Assembly (NCBI GenBank): GCA_955652075.1 | Contig: CATPAS010000286.1 | Coordinates: 1 to 7,879 of the forward strand | From: an uncultured Gaiellaceae bacterium | GTDB lineage: Bacteria > Actinomycetota > Thermoleophilia > Gaiellales > Gaiellaceae | DNA: 7,879 nt | Direction: 5' to 3' | Shown: one piece after another, positions 1 through 7,223 of the stretch | Layout of the letters: the number at the start of each line of letters is the position of its first letter | Position numbering within the stretch: the stretch's first letter is position 1 | Notes under the pieces: generated by a model | The model's database searches: none | Seen by the model: the letters and a program-made list of their open reading frames with translations, nothing else | Told to the model about the DNA's origin: nothing | Made by a program: the position numbers and the translations under genes

Positions 1-1
1 G

Positions 2-379
2 ATCTACACGGAGGACGATTGGCCGGCCGCGGTGCGTGAGCTGGCCGGCGGTGGAGTCGATCTCGTCGTGGACTCGGTGGGCTCGACCTGGCGCGAGTCG
101 CTCCGAGCTCTCCGCAGAGGTGGGCGCCTCGTCGTCTTCGGGGCGACGGCAGCCCCGGCAGTCGAGCTCGATGTTCGCTTCGTCTACCTCAACTGGGTCT
201 CGATCCTCGGAACGACGATGGGCTCGTCGCGCGACTTCGCCGCGCTGCTGGAGAAGGCTGAGCATGGAGATTGGGCACCTGTCGTCGACAGCGTGCGGCC
301 GGTGGCCGACGCAGCGTCGGCGCACGACCGCATGAAGGCCTGCGAACATTTCGGCAAGCTCGTACTCGAGGTGGCATGA
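2..379 (+). CDS. Zinc-type alcohol dehydrogenase/quinone oxidoreductase (MDR superfamily), C-terminal part
   Basis: This gene is cut by the left window edge. The 125 C-terminal residues are read in frame from base 2 and end at TGA 377-379. What remains is the second half of the MDR Rossmann domain and the C-terminal return strand. Visible landmarks are GGVDLVVDSVG (the strand carrying the conserved Asp-Ser-Val-Gly), the LRALRRGGRLVVFGAT strand and glycine turn, the WVSILGTTMGSS stretch and the terminal HFGKLVLEV. These are typical of NAD(P)-dependent zinc-binding alcohol dehydrogenases and quinone reductases. The zinc ligands and the GxGxxG motif would lie upstream, so zinc dependence cannot be tested. 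It is the first visible gene of the operon and overlaps the next by four bases (ATGA). Its likely role is oxidation of an alcohol or reduction of an enone in the same pathway. Family assignment is firm; substrate is unknown. Confidence 0.9.
   Translation: MYTEDDWPAAVRELAGGGVDLVVDSVGSTWRESLRALRRGGRLVVFGATAAPAVELDVRFVYLNWVSILGTTMGSSRDFAALLEKAEHGDWAPVVDSVRPVADAASAHDRMKACEHFGKLVLEVA
368..374 (+). promoter_or_regulatory. Ribosome-binding site for the U32-like gene
   Basis: GAGGTGG, lying inside the end of the MDR dehydrogenase gene, has its GAGG core four bases before the ATG at 376. It supports that start over in-frame codons further upstream, which would run deep into the dehydrogenase gene. 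Confidence 0.6.
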
Positions 380-1323
380 GCGGCAGCGAAAGCACACGCT
401 CGTTCCTGGAGTCGATCGGGTTGCCGAGGGGAGACCTCCACGATCTGCCTACGTCGGAGAAGCGATTTCCCGACGGCGCGCAATTCAGGGTCGAGATCCC
501 GAGCGTCGAAGGCCCGTCGTGCCTCGACGCGGTGCTGGAGGAGACGGATCGGCTCGACGTGCGCGTTCACCGTGTCTCGCAAGGGAGCGGCGTCTTCCTC
601 TTGACCGACGACGAGCTCGATCGGATGGCCCGGACCGCGGGAGACGCTCGCGTCGAGATCAGCCTCTTTGCGCGGCCGAATGCTGCGTGGGACACATCGG
701 CGATGGCACGAGCGCCGGCAGGCTCGGTCGTCGCACCCACATCACGTGGCCAGGAGCAGCTCGTCCAGGGAATCGAGGATGTGAAGAGAGCTGCTGCGCA
801 CGGGATACGCAGTGTCCTGATCGCGGATCTCGGCCTCCTTTCCGTCTTCGGTGCCATGCGTGCGGCCGGCGAGCTGCCGGAGGACATGCAGGCCAAGATC
901 TCGGTGATGCTGCCGGCCGCGAACCCGGCCGCAGCCCGCGTGTTCGCTCAGCTCGGTGCGAGCACGCTCAACCTGCCCACCGACCTGACCCTGCCGCAGA
1001 TCGCGGCCGTCCGCGCAGCCGTGGATCTTCCCCTCGATCTGTACGTCGAGGCGCCCGACAACATCGGCGGCTTCGTCAGGCTGCACGAGATTCCCGAGAT
1101 CATCCGCATCGCCGCGCCCGTGTACGTGAAGTTCGGCCTTCGCAATGCACCCGACGTCTACCCAGCGGGCACGCATCTCGAGACGACGACCATCGCGCTT
1201 TCGCGTGAGCGCGTCCGTCGCGCCAGGCTCGGGCTTGAATTGCTGGCTCGTTCCGGGTTCGAGCCCGCGACCTCGGAGCTCGGCGCACCCGGTCTTGCCG
1301 TTCCCGTTTTGGCTACCGCCTAA
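376..1323 (+). CDS. Uncharacterised TIM-barrel protein resembling peptidase U32 family
   Basis: The predicted protein has 315 residues. The ATG at 376 is chosen because it overlaps the previous stop (ATGA) and has a GAGG site in front. The open frame extends upstream, but only by overlapping the dehydrogenase. The body reads as an alternating beta/alpha barrel: VEISLF (93-98), GIRSVLIADLGLL (143-155), KISVMLPAANPAAARVF (174-190), the A-STLNLP strand (195-201), LPLDLYVEAPDNIGGF (218-233) and APVYVKFGLRN (247-257). The order of strands ending in a VEAPDN-GG motif suggests the U32 (collagenase-like/UbiU-UbiV) fold, but only one Cys (C49) is present, so the iron-sulfur cysteines of UbiU/UbiV are absent. 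No protease signature is visible. Its place in a catabolic operon favours a role as an enzyme on a small metabolite. The gene is certain; the family is a tentative call from pattern memory. Confidence 0.55.
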   Translation: MSGSESTRSFLESIGLPRGDLHDLPTSEKRFPDGAQFRVEIPSVEGPSCLDAVLEETDRLDVRVHRVSQGSGVFLLTDDELDRMARTAGDARVEISLFARPNAAWDTSAMARAPAGSVVAPTSRGQEQLVQGIEDVKRAAAHGIRSVLIADLGLLSVFGAMRAAGELPEDMQAKISVMLPAANPAAARVFAQLGASTLNLPTDLTLPQIAAVRAAVDLPLDLYVEAPDNIGGFVRLHEIPEIIRIAAPVYVKFGLRNAPDVYPAGTHLETTTIALSRERVRRARLGLELLARSGFEPATSELGAPGLAVPVLATA

Positions 1324-1327
1324 GGAG
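1322..1327 (+). promoter_or_regulatory. Strong Shine-Dalgarno site for the sugar isomerase gene
   Basis: AAGGAG starts inside the TAA stop of the U32-like gene and lies five bases before the ATG at 1333. It is the best ribosome-binding site in the window and marks the only operon junction that is not a four-base overlap, so this gene may be translated independently of its upstream neighbour. Confidence 0.8.
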
Positions 1328-1332
1328 CATCG

Positions 1333-2337
1333 ATGCCACGTCCCGTCACCCTGTTCACCGGCCAGTGGGCGGATCTGCCCGTCGAGCAGCTGGCGGCGAA
1401 AGCCGGTGGGTGGGGTTTCGACGGCCTCGAGCTCGCGTGCTGGGGCGACCATTTCGAAGTCGACAAGGCGCTCGCCGATCCCGGTTACGTCGATTCGCGG
1501 CGGGCTTTGCTCGAACGGAACGGATTGCGGGTGCATGCCGTCGGTGCGCACCTCGTAGGCCAGTGTGTTTGCGATCCAATCGATCGGCGGCACCAGGCAA
1601 TCCTGCCGCCGGAGATCTGGGGCGACGGAGAGCCCGAAGGCGTGCGGCGGCGCGCAGCCGAGCGGATGAAGGACACGGCCCGCGCGGCGGCACTCTTCGG
1701 CGTCGAACAGGTGAACGGCTTCACCGGCTCGAGCGTGTGGCACATGCTGTACTCGTTCCCGCCGAACGACTTCGACGAGATCGAGAGCGGATACCAGGAC
1801 TTTGCCGAGCGCTGGGGGCCGATCATGGACGTGTTCGAGCGGGAGGGTGTCCGTTTCGGCCTCGAGGTGCACCCGACGGAGATCGCTTATGACTTCGTCA
1901 CGACACGCAAGACTCTCGAGGCTATCGATCGCCGGTCCGAGTTCGGCATCAACTTCGACCCGAGCCACTTCGCTCATCAATTCCTCGACTCGACCGCGTT
2001 CGTGCAGGAGTTCGCGGACCGGATCTACCACGTGCACGTCAAGGACTCGCGGAAGACGCTGGACGGACGCAAGAGCATCCTCGGAAGCCATCTCAACTTC
2101 GGCGAGGCGGAGCGCGGCTGGGACTTCGTTTCGCCGGGACACGGCGACGTCGACTTCGAGGCCGTGTTCCGGGCGCTGAACAGGATCGGCTACGCCGGCC
2201 CACTCTCCATCGAGTGGGAGGACTCGGGCATGGACCGCGACTGGGGCGCACCTGATGCTCTCGCATTCGTCCGCCGCACGGACTTCGCGCCGTCGACGAT
2301 CGCTTTCGACGCTGCGATGCAGCGCTCAGGCCGATGA
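1333..2337 (+). CDS. Sugar phosphate isomerase/epimerase (xylose-isomerase-like TIM barrel)
   Basis: The protein of 334 residues has the usual length for this family (AP endonuclease 2/xylose isomerase-like superfamily). A divalent-metal site can be read from the conserved motifs: E178 in GLEVHP, D209 and H212 in [11 protein letters not shown]235 in the HVHVKDS strand, and E294 in the C-terminal SIEWED strand. An [16 protein letters not shown] stretch (261-276) is the usual Gly-rich loop before the last barrel helix. Such enzymes isomerise, epimerise or dehydrate keto-sugars and cyclitols (for example IolE, IolI, hydroxypyruvate isomerase); substrate cannot be assigned. The start is fixed by AAGGAG at 1322-1327. 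The TGA stop overlaps the ATG of the aldehyde dehydrogenase. A full set of catalytic residues is present, so it should be active. An endonuclease role is unlikely given the operon. Confidence 0.9.
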   Translation: MPRPVTLFTGQWADLPVEQLAAKAGGWGFDGLELACWGDHFEVDKALADPGYVDSRRALLERNGLRVHAVGAHLVGQCVCDPIDRRHQAILPPEIWGDGEPEGVRRRAAERMKDTARAAALFGVEQVNGFTGSSVWHMLYSFPPNDFDEIESGYQDFAERWGPIMDVFEREGVRFGLEVHPTEIAYDFVTTRKTLEAIDRRSEFGINFDPSHFAHQFLDSTAFVQEFADRIYHVHVKDSRKTLDGRKSILGSHLNFGEAERGWDFVSPGHGDVDFEAVFRALNRIGYAGPLSIEWEDSGMDRDWGAPDALAFVRRTDFAPSTIAFDAAMQRSGR

Positions 2338-3881
2338 GCGCAGATCCGTCACCTCCTCCGCGCGATCGCGGAAGACCCATGGCGCAAATCGCATCGCAGC
2401 CGTCGAAGGAGATCGAACGCTTGAAGCGACAGGGGCTCCTGCTCGACAAGGGTTACGTCGGAGGGACCTGGAGCGAGGCCGACGGCGGAGGAACCTTTCC
2501 CGTCGTCGATCCTGCCACAAGGCACGAGCTGGCCCGCGTCCCCCGCATGGGAGCCGACGAGACCCGACGCGCGATCGACGCGGCGAGGGACGCGTATCCG
2601 AGCTGGCGGGCAACGCTCGCGAGGGAACGTGCGGGGATCCTGCGCCGCTGGAGCGATCTGATGCTCGAGCACCGTGACGATCTGGCGCTGCTCTTGACCA
2701 CCGAGCAGGGCAAGCCGCTGGGCGAGTCGCGCACGGAGATCGAATACGCCGCCTCTTTCCTCGAGTGGTTCGGTGAGGAAGCGAAGCGCGTCTACGGGGA
2801 CACGATTCCGACGTACATGCAGGACCGCCGCGTCGTCGTGATCAAGGAACCGGTCGGCGTCACCGCCGGCATCACGCCGTGGAACTTCCCCTCGGCGATG
2901 ATCACGCGCAAAGCGGCACCGGCAATCGCGGCCGGTTGCACCATGGTGCTCAAGCCCGCAGAGCAGACGCCGCTGTCGGCACTCGCCGTCGCGAAGCTGG
3001 CCGAGGAGGCGGGCTTGCCTGCCGGAGTGTTCAACGTCGTCACGGGCGACGCCGAAGACGCGCCCGTGATCGGAAACGAGATGACATCGAATCCGATCCT
3101 GCGCAAGCTGGGCTTCACGGGCTCGACGGAGGTGGGAAAACTCCTGATGGAGCAGTGTGCGCGCCAGGTGAAGAAGGTGTCGCTCGAGCTCGGCGGCAAC
3201 GCTCCATTCATCGTCTTCGACGACGCCGACCTCGACGAGGCCGTCGCGGGGGCGCTGCTGTGCAAGTACCGCAACTCCGGACAGACGTGCATCTCCGCGA
3301 ATCGCATCCTCGTCCAGAACTCCGTGCATGACGAGTTCCTCGGCCGCCTGAGCAAAGCGGTCACTACTCTCAAGGTCGGCCCGGGCACGGACCCGGATGT
3401 CAGCATCGGCCCGCTGATCGACGACCAGGCGCTCGCGAAGGTCGAGCGCCACGTTGCGGACGCTTTGGCCGGTGGTGCCGAGCTCGTGACCGGTGGGGAC
3501 CGGCACGACCGCGGGCACACGTTCTTCCAGCCGACGGTGCTCTCCGGCGTCACGTCGTCGATGGCGATGACCTCCGAGGAGACGTTCGGCCCGATCGCCG
3601 GAGTTGGGAGGTTCGCGACCGAGCAGGAAGCCATCGAGGTGGCGAATGCAACTCCTTACGGCCTCGCTGCGTACTTCTACAGCCGCGACGTCGGGCGCAT
3701 CTGGCGTGTGGCGGAGGCGCTCGAGTACGGCATCGTGGGCATCAACACCGGTTTCATCTCGACAGAGGTCGCGCCGTTTGGCGGGATGAAGGAATCCGGC
3801 ATCGGCCGCGAGGGCTCGAAGTACGGCATCGAAGAGTGGCTGGAGCTGAAGTATCTCGCCATAGGCGGTGTCGACCGGTGA
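2334..3881 (+). CDS. NAD(P)-dependent aldehyde dehydrogenase, succinate-semialdehyde dehydrogenase-like
   Basis: This 515-residue ALDH should oxidise an aldehyde to a carboxylate with NAD(P)+. The core is intact: PWNFP with N184, LKPAE with K207, FTGSTEVG (261-268), E285 in ELGGN, catalytic C319 in GQTC, E416 in EETFGP, and PFGG (481-484). From memory of human SSADH, the residues that hold the substrate carboxylate correspond to R192 (ITRK), R313 (KYRNSGQTC, six before the Cys) and S476, all present. This points to a semialdehyde with a distal carboxylate, such as succinate or glutarate semialdehyde. The second Cys of the SSADH redox switch (Cys-X-Cys) is Ser321 here. Two starts are possible: ATG 2334, which overlaps the previous stop, or ATG 2379 behind a weak GGAAG. 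The later start gives 500 residues and removes a Pro/Arg-rich tail of no obvious function. The next gene overlaps by GTGA. Confidence 0.93.
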   Translation: MSADPSPPPRDRGRPMAQIASQPSKEIERLKRQGLLLDKGYVGGTWSEADGGGTFPVVDPATRHELARVPRMGADETRRAIDAARDAYPSWRATLARERAGILRRWSDLMLEHRDDLALLLTTEQGKPLGESRTEIEYAASFLEWFGEEAKRVYGDTIPTYMQDRRVVVIKEPVGVTAGITPWNFPSAMITRKAAPAIAAGCTMVLKPAEQTPLSALAVAKLAEEAGLPAGVFNVVTGDAEDAPVIGNEMTSNPILRKLGFTGSTEVGKLLMEQCARQVKKVSLELGGNAPFIVFDDADLDEAVAGALLCKYRNSGQTCISANRILVQNSVHDEFLGRLSKAVTTLKVGPGTDPDVSIGPLIDDQALAKVERHVADALAGGAELVTGGDRHDRGHTFFQPTVLSGVTSSMAMTSEETFGPIAGVGRFATEQEAIEVANATPYGLAAYFYSRDVGRIWRVAEALEYGIVGINTGFISTEVAPFGGMKESGIGREGSKYGIEEWLELKYLAIGGVDR

Positions 3882-4192
3882 TCGTCGAGCAGCGTGACTA
3901 CCACGTGTTCACGGGCAAGCTGGTCGAGCTCGTGAGGCTCTACGAGAGCGAGGGAATCGTCCTCCAGCAGGAGTTCCTCGGCGGCCTGATCGGCGTCTTC
4001 ACGACGGAGATCGGCGCGCTGTCGACATACACCAGCCTGTGGGGATACGACAACTTCGCCGAGCGGGAGCAACGGCGCGCAAGGCTGCAGGCCGACGAGC
4101 GCTGGCGCGACTTCCTCGCGCGGATCCAGCCGCTCATCCATACCCAGCAGAATCGGATTCTCGTGCCGACGGCCTTCTCGCCGATCCGATGA
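3878..4192 (+). CDS. NIPSNAP family protein
   Basis: A 104-residue protein with the ferredoxin-like alpha/beta barrel pattern of the NIPSNAP (EthD/dimeric barrel) superfamily. Landmarks are the first strand EQRDYHVFTGKLVELVRLYE, then LGGLIGVFTTEIGALSTYTSLWGYDNFAER (34-63), and the C-terminal ILVPTAFSPI. The sequence FTTEIG followed by LWGYDN with an Arg/Glu-rich helix is typical of the bacterial members. The GTG start at 3878 is chosen because it overlaps the aldehyde dehydrogenase stop (GTGA); an in-frame ATG at 3836 would run 14 codons back into the upstream gene. Bacterial NIPSNAP proteins are often found beside dehydrogenases in degradation operons but have no well-established reaction; relatives in the dimeric barrel superfamily bind or rearrange small, often aromatic or oxidised, metabolites. 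Function here is unknown. It is in the middle of the operon and overlaps the SDR gene by ATGA. Confidence 0.88.
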   Translation: MIVEQRDYHVFTGKLVELVRLYESEGIVLQQEFLGGLIGVFTTEIGALSTYTSLWGYDNFAEREQRRARLQADERWRDFLARIQPLIHTQQNRILVPTAFSPIR

Positions 4193-4938
4193 GCGGGTCC
4201 CTCGAGGACAAGGTCGCACTCGTCACCGGCGCCGCGCAGGGAATCGGCAACGCGATCGCCAAGGGTCTGGCCGCCGAGGGAGCGCGAATCGTGGTCGCCG
4301 ATCTGAACCGTGCAGAAGAAGCAGCTGAGGAGTTCGTGGACGGGATCGGGCTTACCGTCGACGTTGCCGACGAAGCGCAGGTCGAGCGGATGGCTCAAGA
4401 GGTCGTCGAGCGGTTCGGGCGCATCGACATTCTCGTGAACAACGCCGGCCTGTATGCGTCACTCCAGATGCGTCCGTTTACGGAGATCCCGGTCGACGAG
4501 TGGCGGCAGGTCATGGACGTCAACGTCCTGAGCATGTTCCTGACGACACGGGCCATCGTGCCTCGCATGCGCGAGCAGGGTGGGGGCCGGATCGTGAACA
4601 TCTCGTCCGGCACGCCGTTTCGCGGCGTCCCGTTTCTCCTGCACTACGTGACGAGCAAGGGCGCGATCGTCGCGCTCACTCGGGCGCTCGCCAGGGAACT
4701 CGGCCGCGATGACGTCCTCGTCAACTGCGTCGCACCCGGCTTCACGATGAGTGAGGGCGTGCGCGAGCATCCGGAGGTAATCGAAGCGCTGCGCGACGTC
4801 TCGGTCTCGGCACGCACACTGCAGCGCGACCAAGAGCCGGAGGACGTCGTCGGCGCCGTCGTCTTCCTCTGCGGCCCAGGGGCTGCATTCGTGACCGGCC
4901 AGACGATCGTCATCGACGGCGGCCAGTACTTCCATTGA
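4189..4938 (+). CDS. SDR family NAD(P)-dependent oxidoreductase
   Basis: A 249-residue classical short-chain dehydrogenase of normal length. The cofactor motif TGAAQGIG is at 13-20, NNAG at 84-87, the structural Asn at 112 (DVNV), catalytic Ser140 (NISS), Tyr153 and Lys157 in YVTSK, followed by the NCVAPGF loop (179-185) and the C-terminal VTGQTIVIDGG. Asp38 at the end of the second beta strand (VVADLN) favours NAD(H) over NADP(H). It should interconvert a secondary alcohol and a ketone in the pathway. The ATG at 4189 overlaps the NIPSNAP stop (ATGA) and leaves only a few residues before the first strand, as expected for this family. The open frame runs further upstream but over the NIPSNAP gene. 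The substrate is not readable; 3-oxoacyl reductase-like and polyol dehydrogenase roles both remain possible. Confidence 0.95.
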   Translation: MSGSLEDKVALVTGAAQGIGNAIAKGLAAEGARIVVADLNRAEEAAEEFVDGIGLTVDVADEAQVERMAQEVVERFGRIDILVNNAGLYASLQMRPFTEIPVDEWRQVMDVNVLSMFLTTRAIVPRMREQGGGRIVNISSGTPFRGVPFLLHYVTSKGAIVALTRALARELGRDDVLVNCVAPGFTMSEGVREHPEVIEALRDVSVSARTLQRDQEPEDVVGAVVFLCGPGAAFVTGQTIVIDGGQYFH

Positions 4939-5474
4939 TCCTTGCGCTCTACGAGCATCCGCACGGCGTGGACACGGCCGATGGCAACGTCGCCGTCTAC
5001 GACGTCGATCGCAACAACGCGTCTTTCGGCGCGGCCTCCATAGCCGGCCACGCTCTGGTCTGGAAGCTGGAGGAGCGGGTCGGCGAGGGAGCGAAGCTGG
5101 CGGCTTCAGTCGAGCTCGACCCGGACCTGAATTGGCTGCTGCGCTGCGATCGTGTCGACTTTCCGCCCGGCGGCGTCGCGTATCGGCACACGCACCCGGG
5201 GCCGGGCATCCGGTGCCTCCTACACGGGTCGATCCGCATCGAGAGCGGCGACGAGACCCACGTGTACGGAGCCCTCGAACCGTGGTTCGAGCTCGGACCA
5301 GAGCCGGTGCTCGCATTCGTCTCGGAGACCGAGGAGACCGCCTTCGTGCGCGCGATGCTCGTGCCGGGTGAATGGGCGGGTAAGCGAACGATCCGGTACG
5401 TCGACCCTGCGGACGAGGGTAAGCCGAAGCTGCAACGGGCGACGGTCTTCTTCGACGAGCCGATCCAGCTGTGA
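4935..5474 (+). CDS. Cupin-like protein
   Basis: A 179-residue protein with one recognisable cupin stretch. FPPGGVAYRHTHPGPG (77-92) carries a His-X-His pair (H85, H87), followed by a LLHGSIRIESG strand-turn-strand and a PWFELGPEPVLAFVSE segment (116-131). In motif 1 the usual metal-binding Glu after HxH is not where expected, and the usual His of motif 2 is not visible. Metal binding is therefore uncertain. The start is TTG 4935, which overlaps the SDR stop (TTGA) and has no clear ribosome-binding site; GTG 4968, eleven codons on, is an alternative. Small cupins in sugar and polyol operons are often isomerases, lyases or dioxygenases. The position between an SDR and a TPP enzyme suggests an isomerase or a substrate-binding role, but this is inference. 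It overlaps the next gene by GTGA. Confidence 0.8.
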   Translation: MILALYEHPHGVDTADGNVAVYDVDRNNASFGAASIAGHALVWKLEERVGEGAKLAASVELDPDLNWLLRCDRVDFPPGGVAYRHTHPGPGIRCLLHGSIRIESGDETHVYGALEPWFELGPEPVLAFVSETEETAFVRAMLVPGEWAGKRTIRYVDPADEGKPKLQRATVFFDEPIQL

Positions 5475-7141
5475 CTCGTACCGGCGCGCGAATCCTCGTC
5501 GACCAGCTCGTCGTCCACGGCGTGGACACGGCTTTCTGTGTTCCGGGCGAGAGCTATATCGCCGTCCTCGATGCCCTCCGCGACGCGCCGATCCGGCTTG
5601 TCGTCGCACGGCACGAGGCCGGCGCGGCGAACATGGCCGAGGCATACGCGAAGCTGACAGGCCGTCCGGGCATCTGCTTCGTCACGCGGGCGCCGGGGGC
5701 GACGCACGCCGCCACCGGCGTCTACACCGCTTTTCAGGACTCCACGCCACTGATCCTCTTCGTCGGCCAGGTTCCGCTCGAGCACCGCGGCCGGGAGTCA
5801 TTCCAGGAGCTCGACTACGGTGAGGCGTTTGGCGCGCTGACAAAGCTGGCGATGGAGGTCGAAGAGCCGGAGCAGTTCCCGGAGGCGACGGCTCGCGCAT
5901 TCCAGACAGCCGTATCCGGGCGCCCGGGCCCTGTGGTCGTGGCGCTGCCCGAGGATGTCCTCTCGGCGGCCGCCGACGTCGAAGATGCAGCGGCCTACTC
6001 GGTTGCGCGCGCCGCCCCGTCGGACGGTGACCTCGCGCGCGTGCGCGAATTGCTTTCGGCCGCAGCGCAGCCCCTCATCGTGGTCGGAGGTGGGGGGTGG
6101 AGTGCGCAGGCGGCCGTGGATCTGCAGGCCTTCGCCGAGGCGTCGGCGATCCCGGTGGCAACGTCGTTCCGGCGACAGGACTACATCGACAACATGTCCC
6201 CGTCCTACGCCGGCGTGCTCACAATCGGGCACGACGCGTCGCTAGCACGCCGGCTGCGCGAGGCGGACCTGCTTCTCGTGATCGGCTCTCGCCTGGGCGA
6301 CATCGCCACGCGCGGCTACACGACGCTGGAGCCGCCGAGGACCCCCCAGACATTCGTGCACGTCCACCCCGACCCGGAGGAGCTTGGTCGCGTCTTCCAG
6401 CCCGATCTCCCGATCGTCGCCGGCTCAGCGGAGTTCCTCGCCGCAAGCCGCGCGCTCGAACCCGTCGACGGCTCGCACCGAGTCGACTGGACCGAGTCGG
6501 CGCACGCAGAGTTTCTCGCGAGCCTGCAGCACAAACGCGGCCCCGGCGAGCTCGACGTCGGCGACGTCATGCAGTACCTGCGTCAACGTCTCCCTGACGA
6601 TGCAATTCTGACGAACGGCGCCGGAAACTACACGGTCTGGTGCCACCGCTTCTACGCGTTCCGACGCTACCGGACCCAGCTCGCTCCGTGTTCGGGCGCC
6701 ATGGGCTACGGCATTCCGGCGGCTATCGCCGCCAAGGTCGTCCATCCCCAGCGGACGGTTGTCTGCGTCTCCGGCGACGGCGACTTCCTCATGAGCGGGC
6801 ACGAGCTCGCGGCCGCAGTCCAGGAGGAATTGCCGATCATCGTGCTCGTCGTCAACAACGGGATGTACGGGACGATCCGGATGCACCAAGAGCGACTCTT
6901 CCCGGGCCGTGTGGTGGGCACGGACCTCGTCAACCCCGATTTCGCAGCCTGGGCCCTCGCGTTCGGCGCTTACGGCGAAACCGTGCTGCGATCCGAGGAT
7001 TTTGCTGACGCGTTCGAGCGAGCGGTTGCGCAACCCCGGCCCTCTCTGCTCGAGCTCCGGGTCGACAGGGAGGCGATCACACCGCGACAGACGCTCTCGG
7101 AAATCCGCGCCGAAGCGAGCTCCACATCCGCGTCCACCTGA
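5471..7141 (+). CDS. Thiamine-diphosphate-dependent enzyme, acetolactate synthase superfamily
   Basis: A 556-residue protein with the three-domain layout of the family. The N-terminal pyrimidine-binding domain has CVPGESYIAVLDAL (23-36) and the activating Glu49 in RHEAGAANMAEAYA, then an FQELD loop (111-115). The central domain contains PLIVVGGGGW and DLLLVIGSRLGD. The C-terminal diphosphate-binding domain carries GDGD (435-438) and NN (462-463). It should act on a 2-oxo acid or a related ketone, decarboxylating it or joining or cleaving a C-C bond. True acetolactate synthases have a conserved Trp in the segment after NN; here the aligned residue appears to be His472, and no small regulatory subunit follows, so biosynthetic AHAS is unlikely. 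The start is GTG 5471, overlapping the cupin stop, with no good ribosome-binding site. It is the last gene of the operon. Substrate is unknown. Confidence 0.93.
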   Translation: MTRTGARILVDQLVVHGVDTAFCVPGESYIAVLDALRDAPIRLVVARHEAGAANMAEAYAKLTGRPGICFVTRAPGATHAATGVYTAFQDSTPLILFVGQVPLEHRGRESFQELDYGEAFGALTKLAMEVEEPEQFPEATARAFQTAVSGRPGPVVVALPEDVLSAAADVEDAAAYSVARAAPSDGDLARVRELLSAAAQPLIVVGGGGWSAQAAVDLQAFAEASAIPVATSFRRQDYIDNMSPSYAGVLTIGHDASLARRLREADLLLVIGSRLGDIATRGYTTLEPPRTPQTFVHVHPDPEELGRVFQPDLPIVAGSAEFLAASRALEPVDGSHRVDWTESAHAEFLASLQHKRGPGELDVGDVMQYLRQRLPDDAILTNGAGNYTVWCHRFYAFRRYRTQLAPCSGAMGYGIPAAIAAKVVHPQRTVVCVSGDGDFLMSGHELAAAVQEELPIIVLVVNNGMYGTIRMHQERLFPGRVVGTDLVNPDFAAWALAFGAYGETVLRSEDFADAFERAVAQPRPSLLELRVDREAITPRQTLSEIRAEASSTSAST

Positions 7142-7193
7142 CTTCTCGGCGTCGCCGTCGCAAGGGACCGTCGCACGAAGGTCAGCTCCAGCA

Positions 7194-7210
7194 TCCGACC
7201 AATATTCGGA
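7194..7210 (+). promoter_or_regulatory. Inverted repeat in the gap before the lipoprotein gene
   Basis: TCCGA and TCGGA form a perfect 5-base inverted repeat separated by seven bases (CCAATAT), ending 13 bases before the ATG at 7224. The AT-rich centre differs from the GC-rich surroundings and could be part of a promoter or operator, but no -35 box at a proper distance is convincing. The rest of the 82-base gap (7142-7223) shows neither a ribosome-binding site for the ATG nor a clear terminator for the operon. Confidence 0.2.
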
Positions 7211-7223
7211 CCTCGCGCCAAAA

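Noticed and set aside
742..2142. 466-codon minus-strand open frame across the U32-like and isomerase genes
   Set aside because: It is antisense to two well-supported genes, shows no recognisable domain, and long antisense frames are expected in GC-rich codon usage.
2349..3518. 389-codon minus-strand open frame opposite the aldehyde dehydrogenase
   Set aside because: The plus strand carries a complete ALDH with all catalytic motifs; the antisense product is rich in Arg, Asp and Val with no domain pattern.
5471..7141. Call as biosynthetic acetolactate synthase (ilvB)
   Set aside because: The usual Trp of the C-terminal segment appears to be His472, no regulatory-subunit gene follows, and the operon is catabolic in character.
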